A stretch of 64,000 nt of DNA. It comes from Omphiscola glabra (taxonomy: Eukaryota; Mollusca; Gastropoda; Lymnaeidae). Positions within the stretch are counted from its first letter, which is position 1. Every line of letters starts with the position of its first letter. This document shows, in pieces, positions 44,297 through 58,200 of this stretch. The notes beneath the pieces are model-generated. The model saw only the letters and a list, made by a program, of their open reading frames with translations. It had not been told where the DNA came from and made no database searches. The position numbers and the translations under genes are program-made. Location: contig OZ024809.1 in assembly GCA_964017045.1 (NCBI GenBank), forward strand, positions 12,530,307 through 12,594,306, given 5' to 3'.

Positions 44297-45640
44297 GTGC
44301 ACAGCCTGTGGGTCGCAACACCCTAAGCGGCAACAAGGGCTTCTCATTGGTATTATAATAAGATGATTCTTCAAGGGTGTAGCACCCAAAACTATTGCGC
44401 ACCAATGGTCCAAGAGATAAAGATTAGGAACAATTTAAAATACTAATTATAGCCCGCCAAACAATGGCGACGGCATGCGTGAACTTCCCATTTACTTAAG
44501 TTACGTAACAAAACGTGCGTTCAAGTAACGAACTTTATAAGAATTCTAATTAGTGCTACCCCCACCCCATGTACGCAGTCGCACCCATTTTTACGCCCCA
44601 AGATTAATATCCTAATGCCAGCACCCCATTTTACGCCACAGATATTTAACACCATATTGAAATTGAGACTTTTTCTTACAACAAATACATCACGCACTAA
44701 ACGCACTTGCGGTATTTGTAAGAATCTCATTTACCGTAGCTATCTGGGAATCTTATTTTGCGCGCTACTAAACTCAACATTACACCACACTTTCTTTCAC
44801 ACACACAGAGAATTGTACTGATTGATAGTAAACAGGAGAAGACAACCATGAAGAAAAAAAGATGGCAGTATAATGGCGGGAAGCTCGGGTTATGCATTAC
44901 TTCAAGCTGAATAAATAACTGGCAAATGGTGGAGACAAAGAGAGACTAGGAGTGAAATGTAGACACACTAAAGTCAAAATATCACTACACACAAAAAATG
45001 TCAATATTTATAATAATACTTATATTAATTAACTGTGTGGGAGCTCTGGGCAGCCACAGTGGACAATTGTTTGGTTAAAAGGAGAAAAAAAAAATGAAGT
45101 GCATGGCATGACAGGCATCTGAAGCAGCTAATACTAATACCACTAATAGCAAAGGGAAGTCACAACTCCATAATAATATTAGAGTTAGTTGATGGTGAGT
45201 ATAAAAAAAAATATTTTTTACAAATATATTACAAAAAATGCACACAGTTTGTAAAAATATCCATAGGAAAATTTGTGTTCGTGTGGGGGGAGGAGGGAGG
45301 GCGCCTTTCAATAAAAATGAAAAGTGTCATTTCTCTTGTCAAGATTTGATGTTTGTTTTTTTTTATGATTTAGGCCACATGTATCGATGCCCTTTGCTCT
45401 CCCTAACAGCATCCCCCCCCCCCACACACACACCATCACCAACAACAACCAAAACCAACCATAAACACTCCACTCAGCAAACAGCACTAAAAGTAATTTT
45501 TTAAACATATATTTTGAGCTAGACTGTTATGTACACAAAGACTGGTGTGTACACAAAAACTGTTGTGTACACAAATGGTGAAGATTATGTTTAAAATTGA
45601 CCTGAAAAAAGGCTTCATTGTTCTGCACAGTTGTGTGCAT
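44297..45640. other. No gene recognised
   Basis: No exon or structured repeat was identified. There is a C-run at 45413 and A-rich tracts near 45080 and 45210. Confidence 0.4.
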
Positions 45641-45644
45641 GTCA

Positions 45645-45725
45645 ATGGAATCAATGGAATCAATGGAATCGATGGAATCGATGGAATCAATGGAATCAAT
45701 GGAATCAATGGAATCAATGGAATGG
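45645..45725. repeat. 9-bp repeat, nine copies
   Basis: TGGAATCAA (variant TGGAATCGA) is repeated. Being a multiple of three, it reads as Ile-Asp/Asn-Gly on one strand and Ile-Asp-Ser on the other. Confidence 0.88.
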
Positions 45726-45931
45726 AGGAACAAAATGAAGATAATGAGACCTGCTCAATAAATAGTGTTAAATATTTTAAAACAACTCAATTTGTGAAAT
45801 GATGGACTCCAAGTGGCTAGGATTAGACTTAAAAAACGGTTCTATGGTTCCTGATTAGGTGCTTTTTTGTTGTTGTTGACTTTTGACCTTTCACAAAATA
45901 TCGGTAGTTAGTGCCTTGACTTAAACAACAT

Positions 45932-46145
45932 CATAATAGCCAATAGGAATTCTCTACCCATCATAGCCAATAGGAATTCTCTACTCAGCATAGCCAATAG
46001 GAATTCTCTACCCAGCATAGCCAATAGGAATTCTCTACCCAGCATAGCCAATAGGAATTCTCTACCCAGCATAGCCAATAGGAATTCTCTACTCAGCATA
46101 GCCAATAGGAATTCTCTACCCAGCATAGCCAATAGGAATTCTCCA
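45932..46145. repeat. 27-bp minisatellite, eight copies
   Basis: CATAGCCAATAGGAATTCTC recurs with a seven-base spacer. Each unit holds a CCAAT pentamer and a GAATTC site. Units are almost identical. Confidence 0.92.
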
Positions 46146-46314
46146 CAGACAACATTTTAATAAAAAGTCAGGGTCACCAGAATATAGAATTGTAAGAACC
46201 TTAGGTGACACACATTTTTTTTTTGTAACATCATTAACCAATATGATAAATAGAACGTAAAATAATAATATTTTAAAAGTGCATTTTGAAGACTTGCTTT
46301 GGATTTCATTGTTT

Positions 46315-46422
46315 CAAATGATTTTGTTAATGTAATTCGTTCTAATGATTTTGTTAATGTAATTCTTTCTAATGATTTTGTTAATGTAATTCTTTCTAAT
46401 GATTTTGTTAATGTAATTGTTT
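46315..46422. repeat. 27-bp repeat, four copies
   Basis: ATGATTTTGTTAATGTAATT recurs at constant spacing. Confidence 0.85.
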
Positions 46423-46518
46423 CAAAAACAAAGAGTTTTTAAAAAACGCACACACACAAATTTGGAAAATAAATTTTTCAATGAAGATGACAATTCTCAA
46501 TAATCATCACTAGAGAGT

Positions 46519-46723
46519 CAGTGTGGTAATATGCCTTGAGTTGTATATGGGAATCGGCGCCATCGCGTAACTTTTGGAGGCCCACTTCCACTTATCTGTT
46601 TTAGGCCCCCCGCATTCAAAGTAGACCAATTTTTCCATATCACATTTTTGGGCCCCTTAAATGTCTGAGGCCCCCTGCAGCCACATGGGTTGTAGGTTGT
46701 AGTGCAAACCCCCAACGGCTCTG
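46519..46723. mobile_element. hAT-like fragment with GGCCCC-rich interior
   Basis: It begins CAGTGTGGTAATATGCC and ends on the complement CAGAGCCGTTGGGGG. The interior repeats AGGCCC and GGGCCCCTTAA motifs that also occur at 60612-60775 and about 28090. No clear target duplication was found. Confidence 0.5.
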
Positions 46724-46854
46724 ATTGAAATTATTATGGAGTCAGATGCTTGGAGCCAGTGATGCGGCATCATTAGACTGTTGTAACACTTAAGTCAATT
46801 TACTTTATAGAGAACCAATGGTGTTGTGCCCTGTTTTATCAGCTACAGAATTAG

Positions 46855-47130
46855 TGCCATTACATACAGAGACACACTACAGAATTAGTGCCATTACATA
46901 CAGAGACACACTACAGAATTAGTGCCATTACATACAGAGACACACTACAGAATTAGTGTCATTACATATAGAGACACACTACAGAATTGGTGTAATTGCA
47001 TATAAAGACACACTACAGAATTATGCCATTAAATATAGAGATGCACTTCGGATATAGTGTCATTACATATAGAGACACAGTACATAATTAGTGTCATTAC
47101 ATTATAGAGATACACAACAGAATCTGTGCA
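46855..47130. repeat. 34-bp minisatellite, eight copies
   Basis: CACTACAGAATTAGTG and CATTACATA(C/T)AGAGACA recur. The first three units are identical and decay increases to the right. Confidence 0.88.
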
Positions 47131-47302
47131 ATTACACAATGATTATCAGTATTACATACATTTCATGGAGACACAGACACAGTCCTATACTTTGGCTCAA
47201 ACATAACCAAAAGTGGGAATGTAGAAGCCATTCAAATGGCAATAGTTATCTTTTTGCAAGCAGACACTTTGAAACATTCCATACCAAAGATGGTTTCTTT
47301 TA

Positions 47303-47385
47303 GCTTTACTACCATCAGACTAGCTTTACTACCATCAGACTAACTTTCCTACCATCAGACTAGCTTTACTAATATCAGACAATCT
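47303..47385. repeat. 20-bp repeat, four copies
   Basis: AGCTTTACTACCATCAGACT is repeated with small changes. Confidence 0.85.
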
Positions 47386-47604
47386 AAAAACAAAAACCTG
47401 GTCGAAATGTGAAATTAACAACAGGCATCACATTGCATGGTCGTTTACAAAAAAAAAATGAAATGAAAATAAGATTATGTTTTGATGTTTCATCATTACA
47501 TCTTTACCTTAAAAGTTATAAAAAAAATAACCTTGTCACGAGGAATATGCCACAGTGGCATTCTAAATTTCAATAGCTTTATGAATTAAAACAGGAGAAT
47601 ATTG

Positions 47605-47817
47605 AAAAGGATGGCTCTAAGTTAAAAAGGATGGCTCTACGTTGAAAAGGATGGCTCTAAGTTAAAAAGGATGGCTCTAAGTTAAAAAGGATGGCTCTAA
47701 GTTAAAAAGGATGGCTCTAAGTTAAAAGGATGGCTCTAAGTTAAAAAGGATGGCTCTAAGTTAAAAAGGATGGCTCTAAGTTAAAAGGGATGGCTCTTAG
47801 TTGAAAAGGATGGCTCT
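47605..47817. repeat. 20-bp minisatellite, about 11 copies
   Basis: AAGGATGGCTCTAAGTTAAA recurs almost unchanged, with one-base length variants. Confidence 0.92.
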
Positions 47818-48572
47818 AATTGTCCCTTTTGTAACAAGATCAAGTTTCTTAACTGAAAATGCAGATATTGAAAAGTAAAAGAAATTTCTTTAAAATATAA
47901 AAAATGGATGTGAGAATGAATGTTAGCATGGTGAAAAAAATTTTTACAATTACTTTGTTCTGTATAATTTTGATTTGTGATTTTCAATATATTATATATA
48001 TTTTGGCATGGTAAAAAAAAAACAAACTGGCAGAAGAAATATGTATCTTTTATAACCACCAAGTAGCCGATAAACCAGCATTGCTTTTACTTCCCTTCCC
48101 ACAAACCAAAGCAAATTTTTAAAAATAAAATACAATAACTTAACTTAAGCCCTAAACAGCACAAGTACCTCAAGGGCAGGGATAATTCAAGATGGATGAG
48201 CCTTGAAGAAGCAAGCCATAGAACGTGTACACACGTTAATAAATCTTAAACATATCTTTTTTTTTTTATGCTACCTATGCTACCTTGGAGTCGCTTCACA
48301 AAGGTGTTATTTTATCCTGGGGGGGGGGGGGGGGGGGCCCTCACACAGTTTAGCCCAGGGGCCCCCAATCATTAAAGCTGCAACACAATCTCCATAACAT
48401 AAATCCTTTAGGTACACTTACAAATGTACATACTGTACACATTTAAGAAATCTGGAATCTCCACAACACCTCCAAACAACATTATAAACTTTCCTCAACT
48501 AAAATCCATTAAGAGAAGTACAAAAATACCTGCATGCTGTAGGGGATTAAAAAAATGATTTAATTTATGCCT

Positions 48573-48578
48573 TTTATT
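48573..48578 (-). promoter_or_regulatory. Possible polyadenylation signal of the class E GPCR
   Basis: AATAAA on the complement, about 690 nt beyond the stop at 49268 and past a 44-bp repeat. It is the first canonical hexamer I found downstream, but the spacing is long, so this is tentative. Confidence 0.3.
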
Positions 48579-48767
48579 CTCACGGCTACTGATAAATTAG
48601 GTATTGCGAAGTAACCCAATTTTTACATGACCCCCTGGAAGGATCTGTTCCTTTGTGGGGAATCAAATTAGGGGGGAAAAAATGACATTATGTTGATGTG
48701 ACCATAGAGTTAGGTCAACCACTATATGACCAAGGAAAATAATATCACATGACAACTCCACACCCTC

Positions 48768-49045
48768 TTTGGTGTTACATGATATAAATCACAAGACTAC
48801 TCCACATACTCTTTGATGTTATATGATATAAATCACAAGACTACTCCACATACTCTTTGATGTTATATGATATAAATCACAAGACTACTCCACATACTCT
48901 TTGATGTTATATGATATAAATCACAAGACTACTCCACATACTCTTTGATGTTATATGATATAAATCACAAGACTACTCCACATACTCTTTGATGTTATAT
49001 GATATAAATCACAAGACTACTCCACATACTCTTTGATATTATGTG
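48768..49045. repeat. 44-bp minisatellite, six copies, in the presumed GPCR 3' UTR or flank
   Basis: CACAAGACTACTCCACATAC and GATGTTATATGATATAAAT recur. Internal units are identical. Confidence 0.92.
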
Positions 49046-49267
49046 ACAAATAAAATATAATTTAACATAAATTTTCTTCTTATTGGGTCTTTCTACCATA
49101 CAACTTTCTTTAGCTGGGTGTCACAAACATTATTTTACACACAAAGGATAAGAATCCTTAGATAATGCCATATAACAGCGTGGAGCAAGTTCCTGACTAT
49201 GCAGATCATGATTTTCACAGTTAAAGAATGTAACCATCAAATAAAACACTAATAACATTCCCGTAGG

Positions 49268-52200
49268 CTATCTGTGAAGAATTGGTCTACTAGGGTTGTC
49301 CGACCCTTGTTCTTGATCCAATATCTCCTCCTCCGATAAATGCATCTCGTTATCGATGTTGAACGTGGCGTAAGAGTATGGGTATTCCCTGACTTTTTGG
49401 CGAGATCGATGGTTGAGGAGTGCAAGCTGGGGGTGAGAGACAGGTGACGAACGTATGTTCATGCATCAATATTTAATATCCAGAGCTGATTCCTTACATA
49501 ATTGCTTCCCTTTTCCAACTCTCCCTCTCACTAAATGAAATATTTAACTGGTGGGGAGCTTTACGAATACAAAAAAATAATCAATTCTTTATGGAATCAC
49601 TTTTTGAAGTAAATATTAATATTAAAAATAATAATAATCTAAAAATAGAATGGATTATGGCAATTTAATTTTTTAAAGTCCGTGTTTGATCTAATAACTT
49701 TCAGGGTATATCATTGGAATAATATAACAATAATAAATAAAATGCTTTAACAAAAATTAAACTTTTTACAAATGTGCATGTCTCTGGGACAGTTTTTACA
49801 AATGTGCATGTCTCTGGGACAGTTTTTAAAAAAAAACTAAAAATTTTTTAATAATTCTGCTAACAATCAGAAAATGATGCATGAATATAACACGCACCCA
49901 ACTCTGTCCGAGTCTCCTCAGAACATCAACAAATTAAAGCTTTAATTTTCCTACCGGGTTCAACACAGAAGTTTAAAATGGAAGATTCTATGTAAAAAAA
50001 AAAAAAAAAAAAAAAAGCACAGGGAATCAGCTTCACCTTCAAAAGGTGCTGACACCCTGGCTTACAACTCTTGCCATATGGGTCTGCTGGGAAATTCGGA
50101 ACTGTCTCTTTTTTGTTTTGGTTCGTATGTAAAATCGGTATCGTTCTTAATATTGCATAAAATATGATTCAGATCATATGCCTTTAAAAAAAAAAGATGT
50201 GTAGTCTTTGTACAAGATTGTGATGTTCTTTTTACAAGATTGTGTTGGTCTATGTCTGTACAAGATTACGTTGGTCTTTTCTGCATGATTGTGGTTGGTC
50301 TTTTTGCAGGATTATATTAGTATTTGTATCTGATTGTAAAATTCTTTGTTCAAGAATGTATTGCTTTTTTAAAATGCTTGTATTGGTATTGATTGGTCCA
50401 TTGTGGCCCTTAGATCCATGTGGGTCCAGCTTTTTCAAAGTGTTAAGTTACTCCACAGTGCTAAGTTACTTCACGGTGCTAAGTTACTCCATGGTGCTAA
50501 GTTACTCCACAGTGCTAAGTTACTTCATGGTGCTAAGTTACTCCACAGTGCTAAGAGACTCCTCGGCGCTAAGTTAGTCCAAAGTGCCAAAATTTTTCCA
50601 AAGTGCTTTGTTACTTCAAACTGCCATTTTAGTGTAAGCAAAATTGTCATGTTCATCCAAAGTGTCATTTTAGTCCAGCACCATGGTGGTCCAAAGTGCC
50701 ATGATGGTCTGAAGTACCTTGTTACTCCAAATTGTTTAGTGGTCTTATGTTCCATGGTGTTCCAACTTTTTATTGTTACCATTAGTACAGAGTGGTTAAA
50801 AGTAAGAGTGCCATGTTAGTTAGTCTAAGCATAGTTATTGTACAGTTGTAATGTGATTAGTGTAAGATGAATAGAAACAAGGCTGAGAAAAATATGATCT
50901 TACTATTTGCTAATGACCTGCTAGAATGTTAGTGATGCCAACTGAAGCACACACACAAAAAAAAAAGGAAGGGGTTCTCAAATTATTGATAATAAAGACA
51001 CACAAAAAAAAGCAGAGTTTATTGATTGTTTATTAAGGTAAGGCCTAAGGAGAATTCAAAGCGTGTGGTCAAGGAGGGTGAGCATAGGCCATGAAAGAGT
51101 TTTTACCTTGATCTCACTCGGCCTCAGTTTAGACAGTGTATCCTTGTCCACACCAAACACTATAGCATTGAGAGCACCTGGGGAAATCAACAAAACACTA
51201 CAGCAACCAGAAGATATTTCTGGAAACAAGCACAGTGCAGTGAAGATTGACATTTTTAAACACCAGCGTTCTAATTAATGTGTTTAGTAAAACTATCATT
51301 GCACTGTTTCTCCAAGATTAAAAACATGACGACTCAGCTACAAGACATTGAACTTTTTTTTTGTTCTTTTTAAATTTTCCCCATTATGTTTTTTTTATGG
51401 GGGTTAACCTTAATGAGTTAATCTTACCATGAAGTGGGGAGAACAACGAGGCCAGCAGAACCAGGACAAACACGTGGTAATCTGGATACAGAGCATTCTG
51501 GATTCTAAAAAATATATATGGAATTGAAATAATCACAGCGGTTGGGGGTGAGGGGTGTTGTGACGGTTACGTGAATCATCCCAATGCTTAGAGTAAATTA
51601 TATGTTATGTTCTAGCTGGGCCCAGACACACTCCTCATTATTTGTTCAACATTTTTTCAAGACCTCACTGCACCATGTCATCAAAGGGTTTTTCCCAAAA
51701 CAACATGGAGATTTTCTATGGAGATCAATGATGGGTCAAAAATTCAAAACGACTGTGTCTATTGACCATCCCTTTTTATATCGGCCTCAACAAATTCAAA
51801 AATTAAAATTGCTGCTAAGACAAAGAAATAAACATTCTAATTTATGTTACTGAGAATATAAGCTTCATAAAAAATAATTTTATTAATCTGAATTAATTTT
51901 AATCAAAACTTTTAATTTGAAACTATTTTTGTGACAAGATGCTATGAATGTTTTGAATGATGTACCTGTTGATTAATGGGAAGATAGAGATGGCCAAATA
52001 TATGAATGGATATATCCTCAGTGGTTTGATGTCTTCTTTTAGCAGGTGCTGTGAAGGAAATTGAATAAAGTTTAACCTAGAGACAATTTTAACTCTCTAG
52101 TTGACTAACAGCACAACCAAAAACTCTGGAGTCACTTATTCAAATCATTAATTTTTTAATTTTTTTAAAATGATATTTATTTAAATAGATATTTTTTAAT

Positions 52201-55200
52201 TTATATTTTCAGAAGGTTTTCTATGACATAAACATTTTGATTTTTTATTTTGTGAAGTTTATTGATATCATTAATTTTTAAAAATTCAAATTTGAAAACA
52301 TTTGGATGAAAATGTTGATTGTGTAAATTTGGCATTTTTAAATTTGATTTTGACTGACCAAAAAAAAACAACCTTTGATAAAATAACTTTAAAATTATTT
52401 CAATGAATATTTGAGGAATGCGAGAAATCACATAAAATATTAATTGGAAGATTAGGCACCAATCATTCAAAAGAGTAACTCTTCCTTGCACTGCTTTTTT
52501 GTATTTTAGCGTCAAAATTATTCAAATTATTTTCTTGTAAAATGTGAGTATTTATGACAAGACTTACATGTTGCCGCTCAGTGTCAGGATCATAAGTACC
52601 CTCCCAGTTGGAAGCCTGAAACAACAAAACAATTGCTGGCATCAAACGTCTTTAAAAAGATTACCGGAAATTTGTTTGAAAGAAATTTCGTCAACGGAAA
52701 ATTGATCTACGGAAATTTTGTCAAATCTTTTTTTTCAGTTCAAACGTTTAAGTTTTCGTCAAATTTCTTTTTGAACGCACTATACTATATAGTAAAACAA
52801 AATAATGCATTCAAAAAGAAATTTGACTCACAATTTTAACGTGTGTACTCACAAAAAAATATTCTACCAAATTTCTGTCTATCAATATTCCGTCTATGAA
52901 ATTTCTTTCAAACAAATTTCCAGATACGGTTTAAAAAGACCTGAAATTTTGACCCCAAGTCATGGGATTTGAGCTGAGGCTTCTGGCTGAGAAATGAAAA
53001 TTGGTCCAAAGTGTATCAGCCAATTATTTGACAGATTGTCCTGACCTTGCCATTGCAGAGTAAGGAAGGGGAGGAGGTAGAGCTTATGCGGGTTACTAAA
53101 TTCCTTTGCTGAACATTACAAATGGGAGGAGAGTGGACCTTGGAACTGCTAAAAAGAATATTATTTCAAAGGTTTCCTGGCATTTTAATCATAGCCGGTT
53201 GGGCTAAGGAAAGCCATGGTAAGTTGGGGGAATGAGCTTCTTTGCCAAATACATGCGCTTTGAAGATGACCAGGATCAATTGTAAGCACAGAACAAACCA
53301 TGCCGCGTAAGCCTGGGACAAACCATGTCAAGTAAGCTTGGAACAACCCATGTCAAATGAATATCTAATTTTTATCAATATTGCAAAGTAAACCCAAAAA
53401 CTTTAAAATTGTATACAACAGTCAAGAAAAGATGTCAACTTATCTTTAAGCTGGGTGGCAACATTTTTTTGAAACAATAAGGGGCAGAATGGCCTCCCGA
53501 TAACCAAAATTACGTACTTTTTTCCTCAATGTGAACACAATGTAACCATAGGCAACCATGAGGGTGATGATGATGACAAACAAGGGACCATACCATCTGT
53601 AAGGATCAATGAACAAGTCTTTATTTTATATATATCAACACAGACATACAAATTGACACGTCTTTGAAAAACTTCCCATCTTAAAATCAAATATTTTGCA
53701 TTTGTAACTTCCATACAACAATGTCTTGGAGTTATAATTTTGAAAAATTAGCTTAATAAAATATATTGATCTAATATGCATACTACTGTGATAATTGTGC
53801 AGCCATGAGTCTTTGAAAATTTCTGCTGTCAAATAAAATGTATTTTCCAAATCATTTTCTCAAAGATTTAAATTGTGTTTTTCAATGAACTTGTATTTAA
53901 TAAAATTAAAATATGCCATTAAAATTTCTGTTTAAAGCCCTACACAAAATTTCTTTCAAATCATCATTATCATCATGAAAAAGACAATTTCTTTCTAAAA
54001 TATCTGATCCTCTACCAATATGTGTGTCCATTCACTGACAGTCAGGCTTTTACAAAGAGTGGCATGACACATTTAAATTGCAAACCAGGACGAATCAAAG
54101 GATTTAACCCCTTAAGTACTATGCAGTTTATAAAACAGGTTACAACAAACTAATGTGTTACTTACATCCCTACCCTCCAGGCAAAATCTTCTATAATCCA
54201 GCTGAAACGTAAAGAGAGATAATAGTTTCAAAACTACCATCATCAGACAGGATGAGCATCACTAGTAGAAAATGTCAACTATTCAGCTTCACTTCTAACA
54301 TACAATAAGGTGGTCGCACTTATTTACTCCATTCAAACGTCACTAGTTAGAAATGAATTTTGAAATTCACATAATCATGTTAAAGTGTAATTTTTACATA
54401 AATTGACACACTTAATATTTTTTTCATCTATTTTTTAAAAATTACTTAAGGCAGACTAATCTTTCATTCTTTTCTTTTTTATCTGGAAGCAAAAACAATT
54501 TTTTTCCTGGTTCTTATCTTTAAAAAGTCAGACACAAAATGGACCTGAAAAAATACTAAATCAATCAAACATTTGTATAGTTCTATTTAAGCTAAAACCA
54601 TTAATAAACTTACCACCAGGCTCCTGCTGGTCCATAATGATCTCCAATAAATGGTAAACATGAGATTATCAGGGGCACACCTACACATATAACCAGGTAC
54701 AGCCTAGAATTAGAATAGAGAAATGGTATAAATGAGTTGATCATGGGCACTCCCACACATAAAACCAGGTGAAGCCTAGAATTAGAATAGAGAAATGGTA
54801 TACATGAGTTATCATGGGCACTTCCACACATATAACCAGGTGCAGCCTAGAATTAGAATACAGAAAAGTATGCAACATAATTTTGTTGGGGGCACTCCCA
54901 CACATATAACCAGGTGCAGCCTAGAATTAGAATAGAGATATGGTATTGCATGAGTTGATCATGGGCACTCCCACACATAAAACCAGATAGAGTTTACACT
55001 AGACAAATCTTTTTTTCACTTGTCAGCATAATTATGAGTCCACCTTAACCACAACCCACCACCCCCCCCCCCCTTACTTTTCAATCAACCTAATCCCTTT
55101 CAACAGATTGAATATTATCATTTATATTATCAGTGGTAATGTACTTTGAATATTTTAAATATTCCAGGAAAAAGAAGGGGGGGGGGGGGGGTGCGGGTTA

Positions 55201-58200
55201 TTTTGTGGCTGCTTAAAAAGTTTCATTGTATTTTAAAAAGAAGATAAAATAGATCAGCAAAAGCCTTACTCACCATTCAAACCTTTCTGTTGATATCTGC
55301 TTGACTGCATTCATAAACAAGTTGAACGTAATGCAAGACACACTTAGCAAAACCTGCCAGTCTGTGGAATGACAACAGAAATGGCCTTGAGTAAGCAGGG
55401 TCATGAGAGCAGAGCTTAATGCTAGAGCATGGATCAAATTTGGGCCACACACTGACCTGGAGTTGGTCAGCACAAACATAAAGCATCCCACCTGTTTCAG
55501 ATTTTTTGTGTTTTAAATTTAAGTAATAGTTTAATTTTTTTATTTTAAATATAAGTAACAATTTAATTTTTTTTTTTAATTGCTAATTAATTTTTTTTTA
55601 ATTCTAAATTTTTCTAAGAGTTTTTCAGTTGCGAAACTCTGCCATGCCCAGTAGCAAGCCCTGGTGCAAAAGGGGGGAGGGTTGGCATGAGGCCAGCTAC
55701 ATCACCTGTAAAAAAAACAAACTGCTACAGAAATGTCAACAAGAAGAAAAGACCGAAAAATTTCATCCCTGAGAGGGCTCTACTTCCCAAAGAAGAGTTG
55801 CAAAGCCTTGCAGCCAAAGTTACACTATACTGGAAGCCTCAAACCCGAGGACCCTCCTTTCAAAGGCAGTAAGCATAGGCTCGTGGAATGTTAGAGCCTT
55901 GTAAGAAGCAGGGAAATCAAGACAAGTCATGGCAGAAATGAGAACATACTTGCTCACACTGTTCTGCATTTGTGAAACAAGCTCGACAGTTAACATTGGC
56001 TTCGGGAGAAACACTAATGTAGTCATGAATATGAATGTAATACAGTGCTTAGCACCCACCAACGATAATAAGGAAGATGAATATGAATGTAATACAGTGC
56101 TTAGCACCCACCAACGATAATAAGGAAGATGAATATGAATGTAATACAGTGCTAAGCACCCACCAACGATAATAAGGAAGATGAAAAAGAAGCTTTAACC
56201 AATAGACTACAAGCTATACTAGAAAATGTTCAGACAAACATCTAATTATCATAATGGGAGATCTAAATGCTAAGATTGGGAAAGAAAACAAAGGATATGA
56301 AGAAATTATGGGCCGCCATGGTTAAGGGGTGAGAAATGAAAATGGCAAAAGACTGGCAGACTTCTGCGCAACAAATGAGCTCGCTATTGTGGTCAGCCTC
56401 CTCAAGCGTAAACATATCCACAAGATAACTTGGGTGCCCCGTACTAGCAGAACAGAAAATCAAATTGACCATATTTGCATTAACAAAAAAAATTCAGAAG
56501 ATCTCTACAAGATTTATGAGCAAAAAAAGTAGCTCATGTTGCACCTGATCACCGTTTAGTTTGGGCAAGACTCAAGCAAAAACTGAAGAAAAAATGGCTG
56601 CTACGAAATCAACAGGCTGACTTCCAACAAAACAGGTCATGCACAGATCAAATTGCAACATTAGGCATCACTGTAGAACAGTCCTAAAAATTTAATTTCA
56701 TAGATTATGAAAAGGCCTATGAAAGCCTGGGCCGGCAAACCTTGTGGAAACTTCTCCTGTATTATGGGATACCAGGAAAACTAGACAGTCATTCATTCAG
56801 AGTTCTTATGAAGAAATGACATGCAAGGTTGGTAGACTAACAGATGCCTTTAAAGTGGAAACAGGAGCCAGGGAAGGATGACTCTAGTAACCCTTTCTAT
56901 TTATCATTGCCATTGACTGGATAATGAAAAAAATCCACAGACAAATAGAGGAACAGGATAAAGTGGACACCCTGGGAAAAAATGAATGACTTAGGCTTTG
57001 CAGATGACGTTGCACTGCTGTCTCACAACTAGCAAAAAAAAAATGCAGGAAAAGACACAAGATGTAGCCACCATTTCAGCACAGCTCAGACTCAGTATAA
57101 ATAAAAGCAAGATGAAAATCATGAACGTAAACTCGGCTATCAACAGCATATCTCCTTGACAGGAAATGCACTGGAAGAAGTGGAGTCCTTCACATACTTA
57201 GGCAGCACCATTGACATAAATGGTGGATCTGAAGTTGATGTCAGGGCTAGAATTGGAAAGGCTAGGTCAGCATTTTTGCGTTTACGGAAAATATTGGAGT
57301 CAAAGGAGCTGACTTTGCAAACCTAAGACAGAATTTTCAACACATAATATGTCAAAACAGTAGATACTTAGAGAACAACAGCGAGAATTGTGCAGCAAGT
57401 ACAGACATTCATAAACACTTGCCTTAGAAAGATCTTTAACATAAACTGACCTAACACCATCATCAACAAATACTTATTGGAAAGGGCATACCTGGAGTCT
57501 ACTGCTAAAAAATTGTAAGGAAAAGACGGAGATGGATAGGACACACACTTCACAAACCCCCAGATAACATCACCAAACAATCCCTGATGGCATCCACAAT
57601 AAAACAAGGAAGAGAGGAAGGCCAAAGAAGACGCAAGCCAGAGGCAGACCCACAAAGTATGGGATACAAGTGGAAGCAACTGGAAAGGAAGCACAGGACT
57701 GAGATGAATGGAAAATTATTGTAGACGGCCTATGCCGCAGGCGGGATAAAAGGCATAAGAAAGTAAGTTACAATTGTGAATTGTGGAGATCATTAAACAT
57801 TTCTTTGTTTTTCAAATACAATTGTGAATGTTAGTATGTGTTTGTATGTAAAAGGGGGGGGGGGGGTGTTAGAAATGGATTTGTCATCAAGGAATGTTCA
57901 TAGAGAATAATAGACATCCCTTTAGCAGGCTACTTGACATTTTCCCATTCATTGTTATACTGGTGGTTTTAGTCACTGTCACCAGAGCTGAACAGCCTTT
58001 GTCACATTACTCCATAATATACCTTTTGTTTATCTTAAAGAAATATGCTATTTTACCAGAATTGTGGTATCAACGACAAATTGTTTGAATTCTGATAAAC
58101 CGTTGTAAACAGGAAATTGATTGTTTGAATTAATGGTTTAAATTCTGATAAACTTTGGTAAACAGAAAATTAATTGTTTGAATTAATTGTTTGAATTCTA

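Noticed and set aside
45932..46145. CCAAT boxes repeated every 27 bp as a promoter or enhancer
   Set aside because: The motif is part of a minisatellite unit and no gene start lies near; kept only as a repeat.
50242..50819. Frames of 111 and 138 codons in GPCR intron 13
   Set aside because: Driven by the 18-bp repeat; no domain or exon signal.
52463..52645. Longer - strand frame around GPCR exon 10
   Set aside because: Only 52615-52568 has acceptor and donor in the right phase; the rest is intron.
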